This document shows, piece by piece, positions 56,699 to 64,000 of a stretch of 64,000 bases of DNA. How positions within the stretch are numbered: the stretch's first letter is position 1; each line of letters begins with the position of its first letter. The position numbers and the translations under genes were made by a program. The notes under the pieces are model-generated. The model made no database searches. It was not told the origin of the DNA and worked only from the letters and a program-made list of their open reading frames with translations. Source of the DNA: Alicyclobacillus pomorum DSM 14955 (GTDB lineage Bacteria > Bacillota > Bacilli > Alicyclobacillales > Alicyclobacillaceae); the NCBI RefSeq assembly GCF_000472905.1, contig NZ_AXAR01000001.1, forward strand, positions 204,775 through 268,774, in the 5' to 3' direction.

Positions 56699-57151
56699 TT
56701 ATGTGGTACGCGCTGGTTCCATCAACACTTGGGGGTGGACTGTTACCTGCACATTCCCGCGGAGCGCGCTGGAGACCATGCAGGCGTGTTCCGCTTGTTC
56801 TGCGTACAATGAAATTTTTTCATGGTCGACAGGTTGGTCGACGTAAATGGTCGGACGGTGTTCAATGCGGTCAAACCGCAATCCGCCATCGTCGACCACA
56901 AAGCCTTCGGATTCCAGTTCCAGTCTGGTGTAAGGCACTTTGCGGTTGGATAGGATGATGGCCAGCGTGATAACGTAGCACCCGGACGCAGCTCCGAGGA
57001 GGAGTTCCTCCGGATTTGTGCCGACACCCGGGCCGTCGAGATTGTTGGGTACACTGATTTTGGACGACAGTCCATCGCCATTGATGGTGCCGGTACCTTG
57101 TCGATTGCCAGACCACGCGCTGCGGACCTTGTATGTGTGAACTTCGGACAT
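56699..57151 (-). CDS. OsmC-family peroxiredoxin
   Basis: 150 residues. Two conserved Cys in GAASGCYVITLA and AEHACMVSSAL, spaced as in OsmC/Ohr/SACOL1771-like proteins. Reduces organic hydroperoxides through the Cys pair. ATG 57151 follows GAAGGGGGA. Monocistronic. Confidence 0.9.
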   Translation of the reverse strand: MSEVHTYKVRSAWSGNRQGTGTINGDGLSSKISVPNNLDGPGVGTNPEELLLGAASGCYVITLAIILSNRKVPYTRLELESEGFVVDDGGLRFDRIEHRPTIYVDQPVDHEKISLYAEQAEHACMVSSALRGNVQVTVHPQVLMEPARTT

Positions 57152-57297
57152 TTGGACAGGTCCCCCTTCATTCCCACGTTTTTCACTGGTTCACGTGTTA
57201 TCATGTATTGTATCGTGCCGTCTCTACGAATTCCAGTGAATTCAGACTTGCCAGAACAAAGAAACGCTTGTGGTGAAATGTCAAGGGGGGATTTCTT

Positions 57298-58164
57298 CTG
57301 CCAAAGGTGAGTGTTTTGATTACTACATATGAGCGACACCGTGATCTTGCACAATGTATGAGGGCTGTCGTCTTACAGCAAGGGCCGAATGTGGATGTGG
57401 AGATCTGCGTAGTCAACGACGGAGGACGTCCCATCGACGATGTGGTGAGGTCGTTCGAAGGGGCTACGGTTCGGTACACCAATTTCATTCGAAACTACGG
57501 GCAAGTGGAGGCTCGAAACGCTGCGCTCGAGATGGCAACCGGAGAATTCATTGCCATTTGTGACGATGACGACCGGTGGCTGCCGGGGCACGTGAACCGC
57601 TTGTTGGATGCGCTTCAAGGGGCTGGTTCAGGCGCAGTGCTCGCCTACAGCGACGCGGAGATTGTGTCCCTCCGCCGTCAAGGGGACAGCGTCATCGTCC
57701 GGGATAGGCGGGCGTTTGCGTGGTCAGGCGTCGAATCGTTGCTCTGCGAGTACAACCCAATTGTGCCATCGAGCGTCGTCTATCGGAGGTCTGTGCACGC
57801 CGAGGTGGGGGCGTTCGACAAACAGGTTTCTCATTACTGGGACTGGGATTTCTTTCTTCGCTGCCAGGCCGTCGGTCCATTGGTCCGCGTGCCGGTCTGC
57901 GACACGCTGTACGCGCTGCACGGCGACGGTGCCAATCTGTCTGCCAACCCGGCGGATATGAATCCCGCATTGGACGTGCTGTGCCAGAAACATAAACTTG
58001 GCAAGTTGCCCGTGAGCAACTTCTACCTGATGACCGAAGATAGGCGGTTACAAGCGTATCGCGCAGAAACCACCTTGCTGTGGGACGGGAATCCTGAACC
58101 ATGGTGGACGGATGTTTCACAGATAGAGCTCGAGTTATTGGCACGTAGGAAACAGGAGGTATAG
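57298..58164 (+). CDS. family 2 glycosyltransferase
   Basis: 288 residues if started at CTG 57298, 285 from GTG 57307. N-terminus KVSVLITTYERH, nucleotide-binding ICVVNDGG and DXD-like CDDDDRW, later SHYWDWDFFLR. Inverting GT-A enzyme acting on an envelope or exopolysaccharide acceptor. CTG lies 7 nt from six Gs and would give the usual family start (M)PKVSVLI; GTG would be 16 nt away. folB follows after five bases. Confidence 0.88.
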   Translation: MPKVSVLITTYERHRDLAQCMRAVVLQQGPNVDVEICVVNDGGRPIDDVVRSFEGATVRYTNFIRNYGQVEARNAALEMATGEFIAICDDDDRWLPGHVNRLLDALQGAGSGAVLAYSDAEIVSLRRQGDSVIVRDRRAFAWSGVESLLCEYNPIVPSSVVYRRSVHAEVGAFDKQVSHYWDWDFFLRCQAVGPLVRVPVCDTLYALHGDGANLSANPADMNPALDVLCQKHKLGKLPVSNFYLMTEDRRLQAYRAETTLLWDGNPEPWWTDVSQIELELLARRKQEV

Positions 58165-58169
58165 CCTGT

Positions 58170-58559
58170 ATGGACAAGATTGAATTGAGAGGCATTGTCG
58201 CCTATGGGCACCACGGGGTCATAGCAGAAGAAAGGGCACTCGGTCAGCGGTTTATCGTCCACCTCACACTCTACCTCGACACTTCGGCAGCCGCCGCATC
58301 CGATTCGGTCGAGGATACCGTGAACTACGCGGACGTGTACCGGGACGTAAAAGCCGTTGTGGAAGGTACGCCGAAAAACTTGATTGAGACGGTGGCTGCC
58401 ACCATCGCGGACAAACTGCTCGAACGTTATTCAAAACTCGAAGGGGTCAGGGTGGAATTGGAGAAACCATCCGCTCCGATTCCCGGACCGTTTGACACGG
58501 TGTCCATCACGGTGGAGCGGTGGCGAAAGGACAGTTCAGTCAGGGCTTGGTCATCATGA
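58170..58559 (+). CDS. folB: dihydroneopterin aldolase
   Basis: 129 residues. Cleaves dihydroneopterin to hydroxymethyl-dihydropterin in folate synthesis. Motifs AYGHHGVIAEERALGQRF (catalytic Glu), DTVNYADVY and the catalytic Lys in LEKPSAPIPGPF. ATG after AGGAGG. Translationally linked to the GT2 upstream, an odd pairing. Its 3' end overlaps the next minus-strand gene by 20 bases. Confidence 0.95.
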   Translation: MDKIELRGIVAYGHHGVIAEERALGQRFIVHLTLYLDTSAAAASDSVEDTVNYADVYRDVKAVVEGTPKNLIETVAATIADKLLERYSKLEGVRVELEKPSAPIPGPFDTVSITVERWRKDSSVRAWSS

Positions 58560-58962
58560 GATACGCGATAATCCCGAGCAGTACGACGGAGAGGATGCCG
58601 ACGCACCAGTTGTTTGTCCGCAGTTTTTTCAACTCATCGCGCGCGTAGAGTTTTTTCGAGTTTGCGATGTTCTCCAGTTCTTTGGTCAGGGCGAAGCGGA
58701 CGGCGAGAAAGACAATGACATACAGGCCGATGGAGACGAGCATCCAAGTTTGCATGAGCATGCGCCAGCTGGTGCATGCGAGAAGACCTGCTCCGGTGAT
58801 CCACAGAATCCAGTCGGCCGTTCTTTCCACCGGTCGGAACCGCTGGATGAACGCTTTGACGCGTTCCACACTGTCCAATCTCGGGACAACAAAGAACACG
58901 CTCAATTTGGCAAGCACAGCGCCCACATGAACCACAATCAAAGGAATGAATACGGCTGGCAT
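58540..58962 (-). CDS. four-helix membrane protein, function unknown
   Basis: 140 residues, four predicted membrane segments (FIPLIVVHVGAVLAKLSVFF, ILWITGAGLLACTS, MLVSIGLYVIVFLAV, GILSVVLLGIIAYLMM). The pattern resembles DUF2269-type integral membrane proteins. ATG 58962 has AAAGG 10 nt upstream; a longer frame to 59085 overlaps the ytpB-like gene. Overlaps folB tail to tail. Confidence 0.75.
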   Translation of the reverse strand: MPAVFIPLIVVHVGAVLAKLSVFFVVPRLDSVERVKAFIQRFRPVERTADWILWITGAGLLACTSWRMLMQTWMLVSIGLYVIVFLAVRFALTKELENIANSKKLYARDELKKLRTNNWCVGILSVVLLGIIAYLMMTKP

Positions 58963-59018
58963 ACACACATACCTTTCTTTGTCTTTGCTGCAGGATACGT
59001 GCATGTGGCGACCCAGGA

Positions 59019-60080
59019 TTAACGCACAAACCGATACAGCATACAAGCCCCGTAGTACATCCACGCCGTCGGCCCAAACTGCCATACCAGTCGTCGGTGG
59101 TTGCGCACAGCTTTCTGCTGTCGCACTTTGTCATCGGATAGATACATTCCGAGCAATCCGTGCACGACGTCGTGGTGGATGCGCAGGCCGTCCCCGACCT
59201 GTCGCGTCTTCTGGTGGCTCGTTTCGGCGAACAACCGAATCCGCGCTTCTACGTCGCCAGCACTGGGGTAGCAGGCCACGAAGTTAAAGTCGCCTTCGCT
59301 CCTATCTTCCTCCAGGTCAATCAAATAGTCCAGCAAGATATGTAGTCCACAGACCCACGGAAAATAGATGTCGAACAATTGTCGCGCTTCGGCTTCGGTC
59401 AGCGGTGTGGTGGCCGCAAGGAACAGCGAGAACATACCTAGTGTTGAACCGGTTGCGGCCGCGAACTCCCACCAGTGGATGTCCGGGAATTGCGGTCGAT
59501 AGGGTTTCCACCACCGAACCAACTTGTCCTTTCGTAGGGTCGGTTCCACGTGTTTGATAGCCTGTAACTCGCAATATCGTTCGACCAGCCACTCCACATG
59601 TTCGCGCACCATGGCGTAACCGGGGAGGGAGGAGAGTATGGTTTGACAGGTCTGGACCAGATTGGTCAGATACCCTCCGTCATCCGGAGATCCGCGCAGC
59701 GCGTAGTAATCGCGGAGGGGCGCTTCGGGGCGCACGGCGTCGCGCATGGCGTGATGGAGTTGCACGAAGTCGGCTTCGTCATACGTGTGACACCGGTCGC
59801 ACAGGTTGTCCAGATAGTCGCTGATGGTCTGCAGCGCAATAATCAGACGTGTCAGCGGCTTGGCATATTGAAGCCGAACGGCAGCGTAGACGCTGCCGCC
59901 ATCGGCGTGAAATCGCTTGTGTTGCAAACTGGCCAGCGCTTGCGTGCGCAGCATATCGTCAGGAATCCGCTCCGCGTGTCCCGTCCAGGTGATCAGCTCC
60001 TGACGAGCGATGGGCAGAATGTGGCGGAAACACCGGTATAGGAATTGTGTTGCAGTCTTTGGCGCGTGTCGTGCTTGCAG
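59019..60080 (-). CDS. tetraprenyl-beta-curcumene synthase family protein (YtpB/DUF2600)
   Basis: 353 residues with the proposed CTG start. Terpene cyclase fold with acidic motifs DYLDNLCD and DYLIDLEEDRSEGDFNF for Mg-diphosphate. YtpB makes tetraprenyl-beta-curcumene, precursor of C35 terpenes that protect spores. The first canonical codon (ATG 59954) would drop about 42 residues that look like family sequence (RCFRHILPIARQELI, TGHAERIP). CTG 60080 lies 10 nt after GAGGAGG and a TAA blocks the frame soon upstream. Assignment strong; start unusual. Confidence 0.88.
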   Translation of the reverse strand: MQARHAPKTATQFLYRCFRHILPIARQELITWTGHAERIPDDMLRTQALASLQHKRFHADGGSVYAAVRLQYAKPLTRLIIALQTISDYLDNLCDRCHTYDEADFVQLHHAMRDAVRPEAPLRDYYALRGSPDDGGYLTNLVQTCQTILSSLPGYAMVREHVEWLVERYCELQAIKHVEPTLRKDKLVRWWKPYRPQFPDIHWWEFAAATGSTLGMFSLFLAATTPLTEAEARQLFDIYFPWVCGLHILLDYLIDLEEDRSEGDFNFVACYPSAGDVEARIRLFAETSHQKTRQVGDGLRIHHDVVHGLLGMYLSDDKVRQQKAVRNHRRLVWQFGPTAWMYYGACMLYRFVR

Positions 60081-60166
60081 AGCCCCCGTACCTCCTCGTT
60101 TCCGTTTTTATAGTATACAACCACGGATTCGGGTGGCATTCATCGTCGCGGGCGAAAAACTCGTTC

Positions 60167-60508
60167 TCACTGGCTCAGTAAGCTTGAGATTTGTCCGGCC
60201 CAGCTCATGACTTTCTTCGCGTTGTCCGTCGTAAGGTATTTACCCAGGTTCGGAACCGCCTGCGGAGGCGGGCTCGGTACTGAGTTCGACGTCGGCGCAA
60301 ACGGGATGGGATGCGATCCTCCCCCTGAACTTACCGCAGGTGCGTGCTGCGGACGAGGAGCGGACGGTGCGACAGGCGGTTGCATTGTCCCTATAATCCC
60401 TCTGCGCTTGGCCCCCTTGTGGACCATGGTGAATAATTCTTGCACCCGTTCGTCCTGTGCGACGTTGAAGGCGAGCGATCCGAGTCGAATCACCGTATTC
60501 ACCTGCAC
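60167..60508 (-). CDS. proline-rich small protein, function unknown
   Basis: 113 residues: a helical head (LGSLAFNVAQDERVQELFTM), a Pro/Ser/Ala-rich middle and a helical end (KYLTTDNAKKVMSWAGQISS). GTG 60508 follows GGAGGTGA. No membrane segment. Composition recalls spore-coat or surface-associated proteins, but this is a guess. Confidence 0.6.
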   Translation of the reverse strand: MQVNTVIRLGSLAFNVAQDERVQELFTMVHKGAKRRGIIGTMQPPVAPSAPRPQHAPAVSSGGGSHPIPFAPTSNSVPSPPPQAVPNLGKYLTTDNAKKVMSWAGQISSLLSQ

Positions 60509-60654
60509 TGGACTCACCTCCATTCGGCCATGATTCCCTGTATCGATACAGTATGTAGCCGATGGCAGAGGGGCTGCGACGATGGCACAGGGCACCTGCG
60601 GAAATGGTCACAGCAAGCCGTTATTCCTCAGATGGCCTGCACTTCGCTGCCAGA

Positions 60655-61704
60655 TTACCCTTGCAGGGGCGAGTAGAGATATGCCATCAACAAGTCGTAC
60701 GTCGCTTTCAGCGCATCCCGGTGTGTGCGCTCGTACGCGTGCGAATTTGCCACGCCTGGACCAATCAACCCGTGTACAACATCAGCTCCGGACAACATCG
60801 CGGCGCTGGCGTCCGAGCTGTAATAAGGATAGATGTCCACCGCATGCGGGATGTTGTGCTGACGGCACAGTGACACCAGATGCCTGCGCAACCCAAGGTG
60901 GTACGGCCCAGACCCATCCTTCGCACAAATGGAGACGCAGTGTTCATTGGTGGAAAGCCCGTCGCCAATCGCCCCCATGTCGACCGCCAGGTATTCGACC
61001 GTTTCCGGTGGGATGTTGGAGTTCCCGCCGTATCCGATTTCTTCGTTGTTGCTAATCAGTATGTTCAGTGCGTACGGCAGGGGTTTGCCGGATTGCAAAA
61101 TCGATTGAAGCGCGCCGAAGACCACAGCAACGCTCGCCTTGTCGTCCAGATGTCGACTCTTGATGTAGCCGGTAGGCGTCACCTGTACCCGTGGATCCCA
61201 GTACACGAAGTCTCCGACCGCAATACCGAGCGCCTCGGTGTCCTGCTTCGACTGGACGTTTGCATCTAGGACCACTTCGATGTTGTCGTCTTTGCGTTCC
61301 ACGGTTGCAACGTCCCGATTCACATGGACCGAGGTGTTGTGCAGGATGACCGTACCGCTCACCAGGTCGCCGCGTTCGGTCCGAACTTGGCAGTACTCCC
61401 CTTCGACAGTATTCCACGCGTACGATCCGATTTTCGCCAGACGCAGGCGCCCCGTCGGTAAAATTTCCTTGACAATGCCACCCAGTGTATCGACGTGCGC
61501 CGTGACCAACCGCTGTCTCGACGTATCTGTTCCAGGTACGTGGATGATGAGGGCGCCTTTGCGGTTGCGCCGAGTTTCCACAGGCAGGGTTTGGCACTCT
61601 GCCTCTAGCAACGCGATAGCAGCTTCCGTGTCGCCTGTTGGACTCGGCGTGTTGAGCAGCCGCACGAGCAGATCTTCGATGTACGCGAGTGATGGATCAG
61701 ACAT
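60655..61704 (-). CDS. M42-family metallo-aminopeptidase
   Basis: 349 residues. Dinuclear zinc/cobalt peptidase: ligands in TAHVDTLGG, HLDDKASVAV, SNNEEIGYG (catalytic Glu), VDMGAIGD and ANSHAYERTH. FrvX/YsdC-like glutamyl aminopeptidase, usually forming dodecameric tetrahedra in the cytosol. ATG 61704 follows five Gs. Confidence 0.93.
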   Translation of the reverse strand: MSDPSLAYIEDLLVRLLNTPSPTGDTEAAIALLEAECQTLPVETRRNRKGALIIHVPGTDTSRQRLVTAHVDTLGGIVKEILPTGRLRLAKIGSYAWNTVEGEYCQVRTERGDLVSGTVILHNTSVHVNRDVATVERKDDNIEVVLDANVQSKQDTEALGIAVGDFVYWDPRVQVTPTGYIKSRHLDDKASVAVVFGALQSILQSGKPLPYALNILISNNEEIGYGGNSNIPPETVEYLAVDMGAIGDGLSTNEHCVSICAKDGSGPYHLGLRRHLVSLCRQHNIPHAVDIYPYYSSDASAAMLSGADVVHGLIGPGVANSHAYERTHRDALKATYDLLMAYLYSPLQG

Positions 61705-61867
61705 GGCAAGACCCCCTTGTAGCACGTCGGTGAGTCGCTCCAGACCCACCAACAACTGGTTATATTGTACCACAGCCTCAGCATAGCCACGTCTTTTTCT
61801 ATATGTTAACTTAGGAATGATAGAATGGCTGCGAACATGCACGCTGTGTGAAGGAAGGCAGAAGAGG

Positions 61868-63403
61868 ATGGCAGTGACATTGGATAACAACCGCCTGGTG
61901 ATTCCCCTGGCTAACCTGCACGAAGAAATCCAACGTGCTGGCCAGGCGGAGTTGGCTCAAAAGATACAGGACATTCAAAGACGTGTGGAGGATGGGCTGA
62001 CAGAAGTGTACGTGGCGTTTTGTGGGCTGTTCTCGGCCGGAAAGTCCAGTCTGATCAACGCCTTGACGAAAACGTCGCAGTTGGCGACGGGCGCCGTGCC
62101 GACCACCGCTGAAGTGGCTGCGGTTCGATACGAGACGCCCTCGGGGGCTGTCGTCCTGTTGGACACACCCGGCGTGGATTCCACCGACGAGGCCCATCAG
62201 GCGGCCACCGAAGCAGCTCTGCACATGTCCGACGTGGTGTTTTTTGTTATGGACTACCAGCATGTGGAGTCGGAAGAGAATATGGAGTTAGCCCGGAGTT
62301 TTGTGGACCGGGGGAAGACCCTGTACCTGGTGGTGAACCAGGTGGATAAGCACGTGGACTGGGAACTGTCCTTCGCCGAATTTCAGCAACGTGTGGAGCA
62401 GACGTTCAGTGATTACGGCATTGTCTATGAAAAAATTTACTATACGTCGACCAAGACGTCGGCGGTAAACGAGATAAACGAGCTCGTTGAGGAGCTCCAT
62501 CGCCTGGCCGTGGACGGCCACGAGGTGGTTTGCAACAGTGTTCTGCGGACGGTCGAGAGCCTGACGGAACAGTTCGTGTCGACCGTCTTTGAACCAAAGC
62601 TCCAAGCGGTGGAGAATGCGCTCTACGACACGGTCGGATTTGTGCCGTTTGACGAGGCAGAAGCCAATGAGTGGATCTGCGAACGGAACGAGAAGCTGGC
62701 CACTCTTCGAGAGTCAGTGAACCGAGAACAGGAATCGATTAGCAAAACGTACGACGCGTTACACGAAGACGTACGGCGCCTCGTGGACCTGGCGCAAATT
62801 TCTCCATACGAAACCACGGAAAAAGGCCGCCTCTACGTCGAGAGCCTCCGGCAGAACTTTAAAGTTGGCTTTCTAGGTTCCAAGCAAAAGACCGCAGCGG
62901 AGCGGGAGCGGCGCTTGCAGGCGTTTCTCGAGGACCTGACCGACCGGACCGAAAAATACCTGGTCTGGCCGCTGCAAAGCCGGTTGCGGGAGTGGGTGGA
63001 CAACACGCCGTGGGCGAACTCCGAGTGGCGGAACGACATTGATACCGTCGGGGTCTCCATCGAGGCTGCGTTGTGTCGGGACTTGGTGAATCCCGGTGCC
63101 TTGTCGTCGGACCAGTATCCGTACCAGTACGTCAAAGACGTGGTAGGAAAGGTGAAAAGCGGCGTGCTTGCATCCGTGAATCGCGTGCTGGATCTGTGGA
63201 ATGAACACGTGTGCGAATTCCGTGCCGAGTTGGAGAGGTCGCGTCAACCGGAAGTGGACGCCCTCCAGAATGAAGTCGACGCCATTCGTCGCTGGGTATC
63301 TCTCACCGCGGAACAACAGGGGGAACTTACCCGACTCCTGGATCCAGTCCACAACGTATTTTCCACATGTGAAGGAGGCTCCTCATGTCCGACATCCATG
63401 TAA
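61868..63403 (+). CDS. dynamin-like GTPase, first of a pair
   Basis: 511 residues. GTPase motifs GLFSAGKSS (G1), PTTAEV (G2), DTPGVDS (G3) and NQVDKH (G4), then a long helical stalk. Bacterial dynamin-like proteins remodel membranes. The next gene encodes a second GTPase and overlaps by 19 bases. Bacillus DynA is one polypeptide with two such units, so the pair may be the split form. ATG after GAAGAGG. Confidence 0.9.
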   Translation: MAVTLDNNRLVIPLANLHEEIQRAGQAELAQKIQDIQRRVEDGLTEVYVAFCGLFSAGKSSLINALTKTSQLATGAVPTTAEVAAVRYETPSGAVVLLDTPGVDSTDEAHQAATEAALHMSDVVFFVMDYQHVESEENMELARSFVDRGKTLYLVVNQVDKHVDWELSFAEFQQRVEQTFSDYGIVYEKIYYTSTKTSAVNEINELVEELHRLAVDGHEVVCNSVLRTVESLTEQFVSTVFEPKLQAVENALYDTVGFVPFDEAEANEWICERNEKLATLRESVNREQESISKTYDALHEDVRRLVDLAQISPYETTEKGRLYVESLRQNFKVGFLGSKQKTAAERERRLQAFLEDLTDRTEKYLVWPLQSRLREWVDNTPWANSEWRNDIDTVGVSIEAALCRDLVNPGALSSDQYPYQYVKDVVGKVKSGVLASVNRVLDLWNEHVCEFRAELERSRQPEVDALQNEVDAIRRWVSLTAEQQGELTRLLDPVHNVFSTCEGGSSCPTSM

Positions 63404-64000
63404 GTGCAACTAGAGAACGGCTGATGCGGCGCATCGACGAAGCGATAGATATCCTGCACCCGTTGGCAGGTGCGAATGGGTGGCGCCAAAGCCTGTACGA
63501 CTTGCGGGAACAACTGCATGGGCGGCGCCATCAGGTGGCCGTCTTCGGCGCATTTTCGACGGGCAAGTCCTCGCTCATCAACGCGGTCGTGCAATCGCCC
63601 GTCCTGGTGGTGTCACCCAACCCGACCACAGCCGCCATTACGCACATTTACGGCGTGGAAGATGACTCGTTTTCGACAGCGCGCGTGACCGCGAAATCAG
63701 CCGAGCAACTGTGGGAGGACGTCAAGCAGTCGTTACTCGCCCTGCACCTCGCGGAAGACAACCTGGAAGCGGCTTTGCAGCGGGCAACGGCGTTGAAACC
63801 GACCGATTACACGCCGATGTCTCGCCGGTACATCACCTTTCTCAAGGCCGTTGCAAACGGTTACGGGGAGATGCAAAACCGCCTAGGTACGTCTTTTGAA
63901 GTCGGACCCGATGAACTGAAAAAGTACACCGCAGAAGAGCGCTATGCTTGCTTTGTACAGCGAGTGGACCTGTTCACCAAGGTGCCGTTGCTTCAGGAAA
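63385..64000 (+). CDS. dynamin-like GTPase, second of a pair (3' truncated by window)
   Basis: First 205 codons of a gene running off the window. GTPase motifs: FGAFSTGKSS (G1) and NPTTAAITH (G2). ATG 63385 is 6 nt after AAGGAGG and lies inside the end of the preceding GTPase gene, so translation is coupled. Probably the partner subunit in a heteromeric membrane-remodelling machine. Confidence 0.88.
   Translation, partial: MSDIHVSATRERLMRRIDEAIDILHPLAGANGWRQSLYDLREQLHGRRHQVAVFGAFSTGKSSLINAVVQSPVLVVSPNPTTAAITHIYGVEDDSFSTARVTAKSAEQLWEDVKQSLLALHLAEDNLEAALQRATALKPTDYTPMSRRYITFLKAVANGYGEMQNRLGTSFEVGPDELKKYTAEERYACFVQRVDLFTKVPLLQE

Overview
The window reads as a chromosomal segment of an aerobic, endospore-forming Bacillota, most like the Alicyclobacillaceae (Alicyclobacillus and relatives). 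That placement is inference. It rests on an SspH-type spore protein, S-box and THI-box riboswitches, a YtpB-type terpene synthase, a bacillithiol-type deacetylase, strong GGAGG ribosome sites, frequent GTG/TTG starts and moderately high GC. I saw no rRNA, tRNA, CRISPR array or classical insertion sequence.

Layout. 1-7 kb: end of a fructose PTS permease, an argininosuccinate-lyase-like gene (-), and a sugar ABC transporter (binding protein plus two permeases) followed by a PLP enzyme. 7-11 kb: a 5'-3' exonuclease (-), then a TPP riboswitch with terminator controlling ykoE and a fused ykoD-ykoC (ECF thiamine/HMP transporter). 11.2-15.8 kb: an orphan WXG100-like protein, then a 452-codon membrane transporter gene split by a 2,244-bp recombination element. 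The element carries a large serine recombinase, a 49-codon ORF and an sspH gene, and is bounded by recognisable attL and attR. 15.9-26.4 kb: transketolase, an SDR/TetR/LysR group (-), mnmA (-), a HAD phosphatase (-), 6-phosphogluconate dehydrogenase, a cyclase-family hydrolase and zwf (-). Pentose-phosphate genes are thus concentrated here. 26.4-37.2 kb: SDR, rhodanese, NagPA-like protein, M32 carboxypeptidase, PIG-L deacetylase, MFS transporter, thioredoxin, acyl-CoA dehydrogenase and acyl-CoA synthetase. 37.3-40 kb (-): nucleotidyltransferase, CDP-alcohol phosphatidyltransferase and glycosyltransferase, a likely CDP-alcohol-dependent lipid or envelope glycoconjugate route. 40.1-43 kb: SAM riboswitch with metY-metX. 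43-50.7 kb: cyclophilin lipoprotein, DJ-1-like protein, long-chain acyl-CoA synthetase, cupin, folE, a TrmB-like regulator and pcrA. 50.9-60 kb: small membrane protein, GNAT, an unusual pseudo-aldo/keto-reductase fused to 3-methyladenine DNA glycosylase I, NifU-C protein, RluA-type pseudouridine synthase, YihY, OsmC, a GT2, folB and a ytpB homologue. 60-64 kb: M42 aminopeptidase (-) and two overlapping dynamin-like GTPase genes, the second running off the window.

The most unusual object is the split transporter. Joining the flanks at an AC dinucleotide restores one uninterrupted reading frame. The same join gives an attB dyad and a near-perfect attP dyad centred on the same two bases. This is the architecture of sigK-type intervening ('skin') elements, but in a transporter gene and with a spore-protein gene as cargo.
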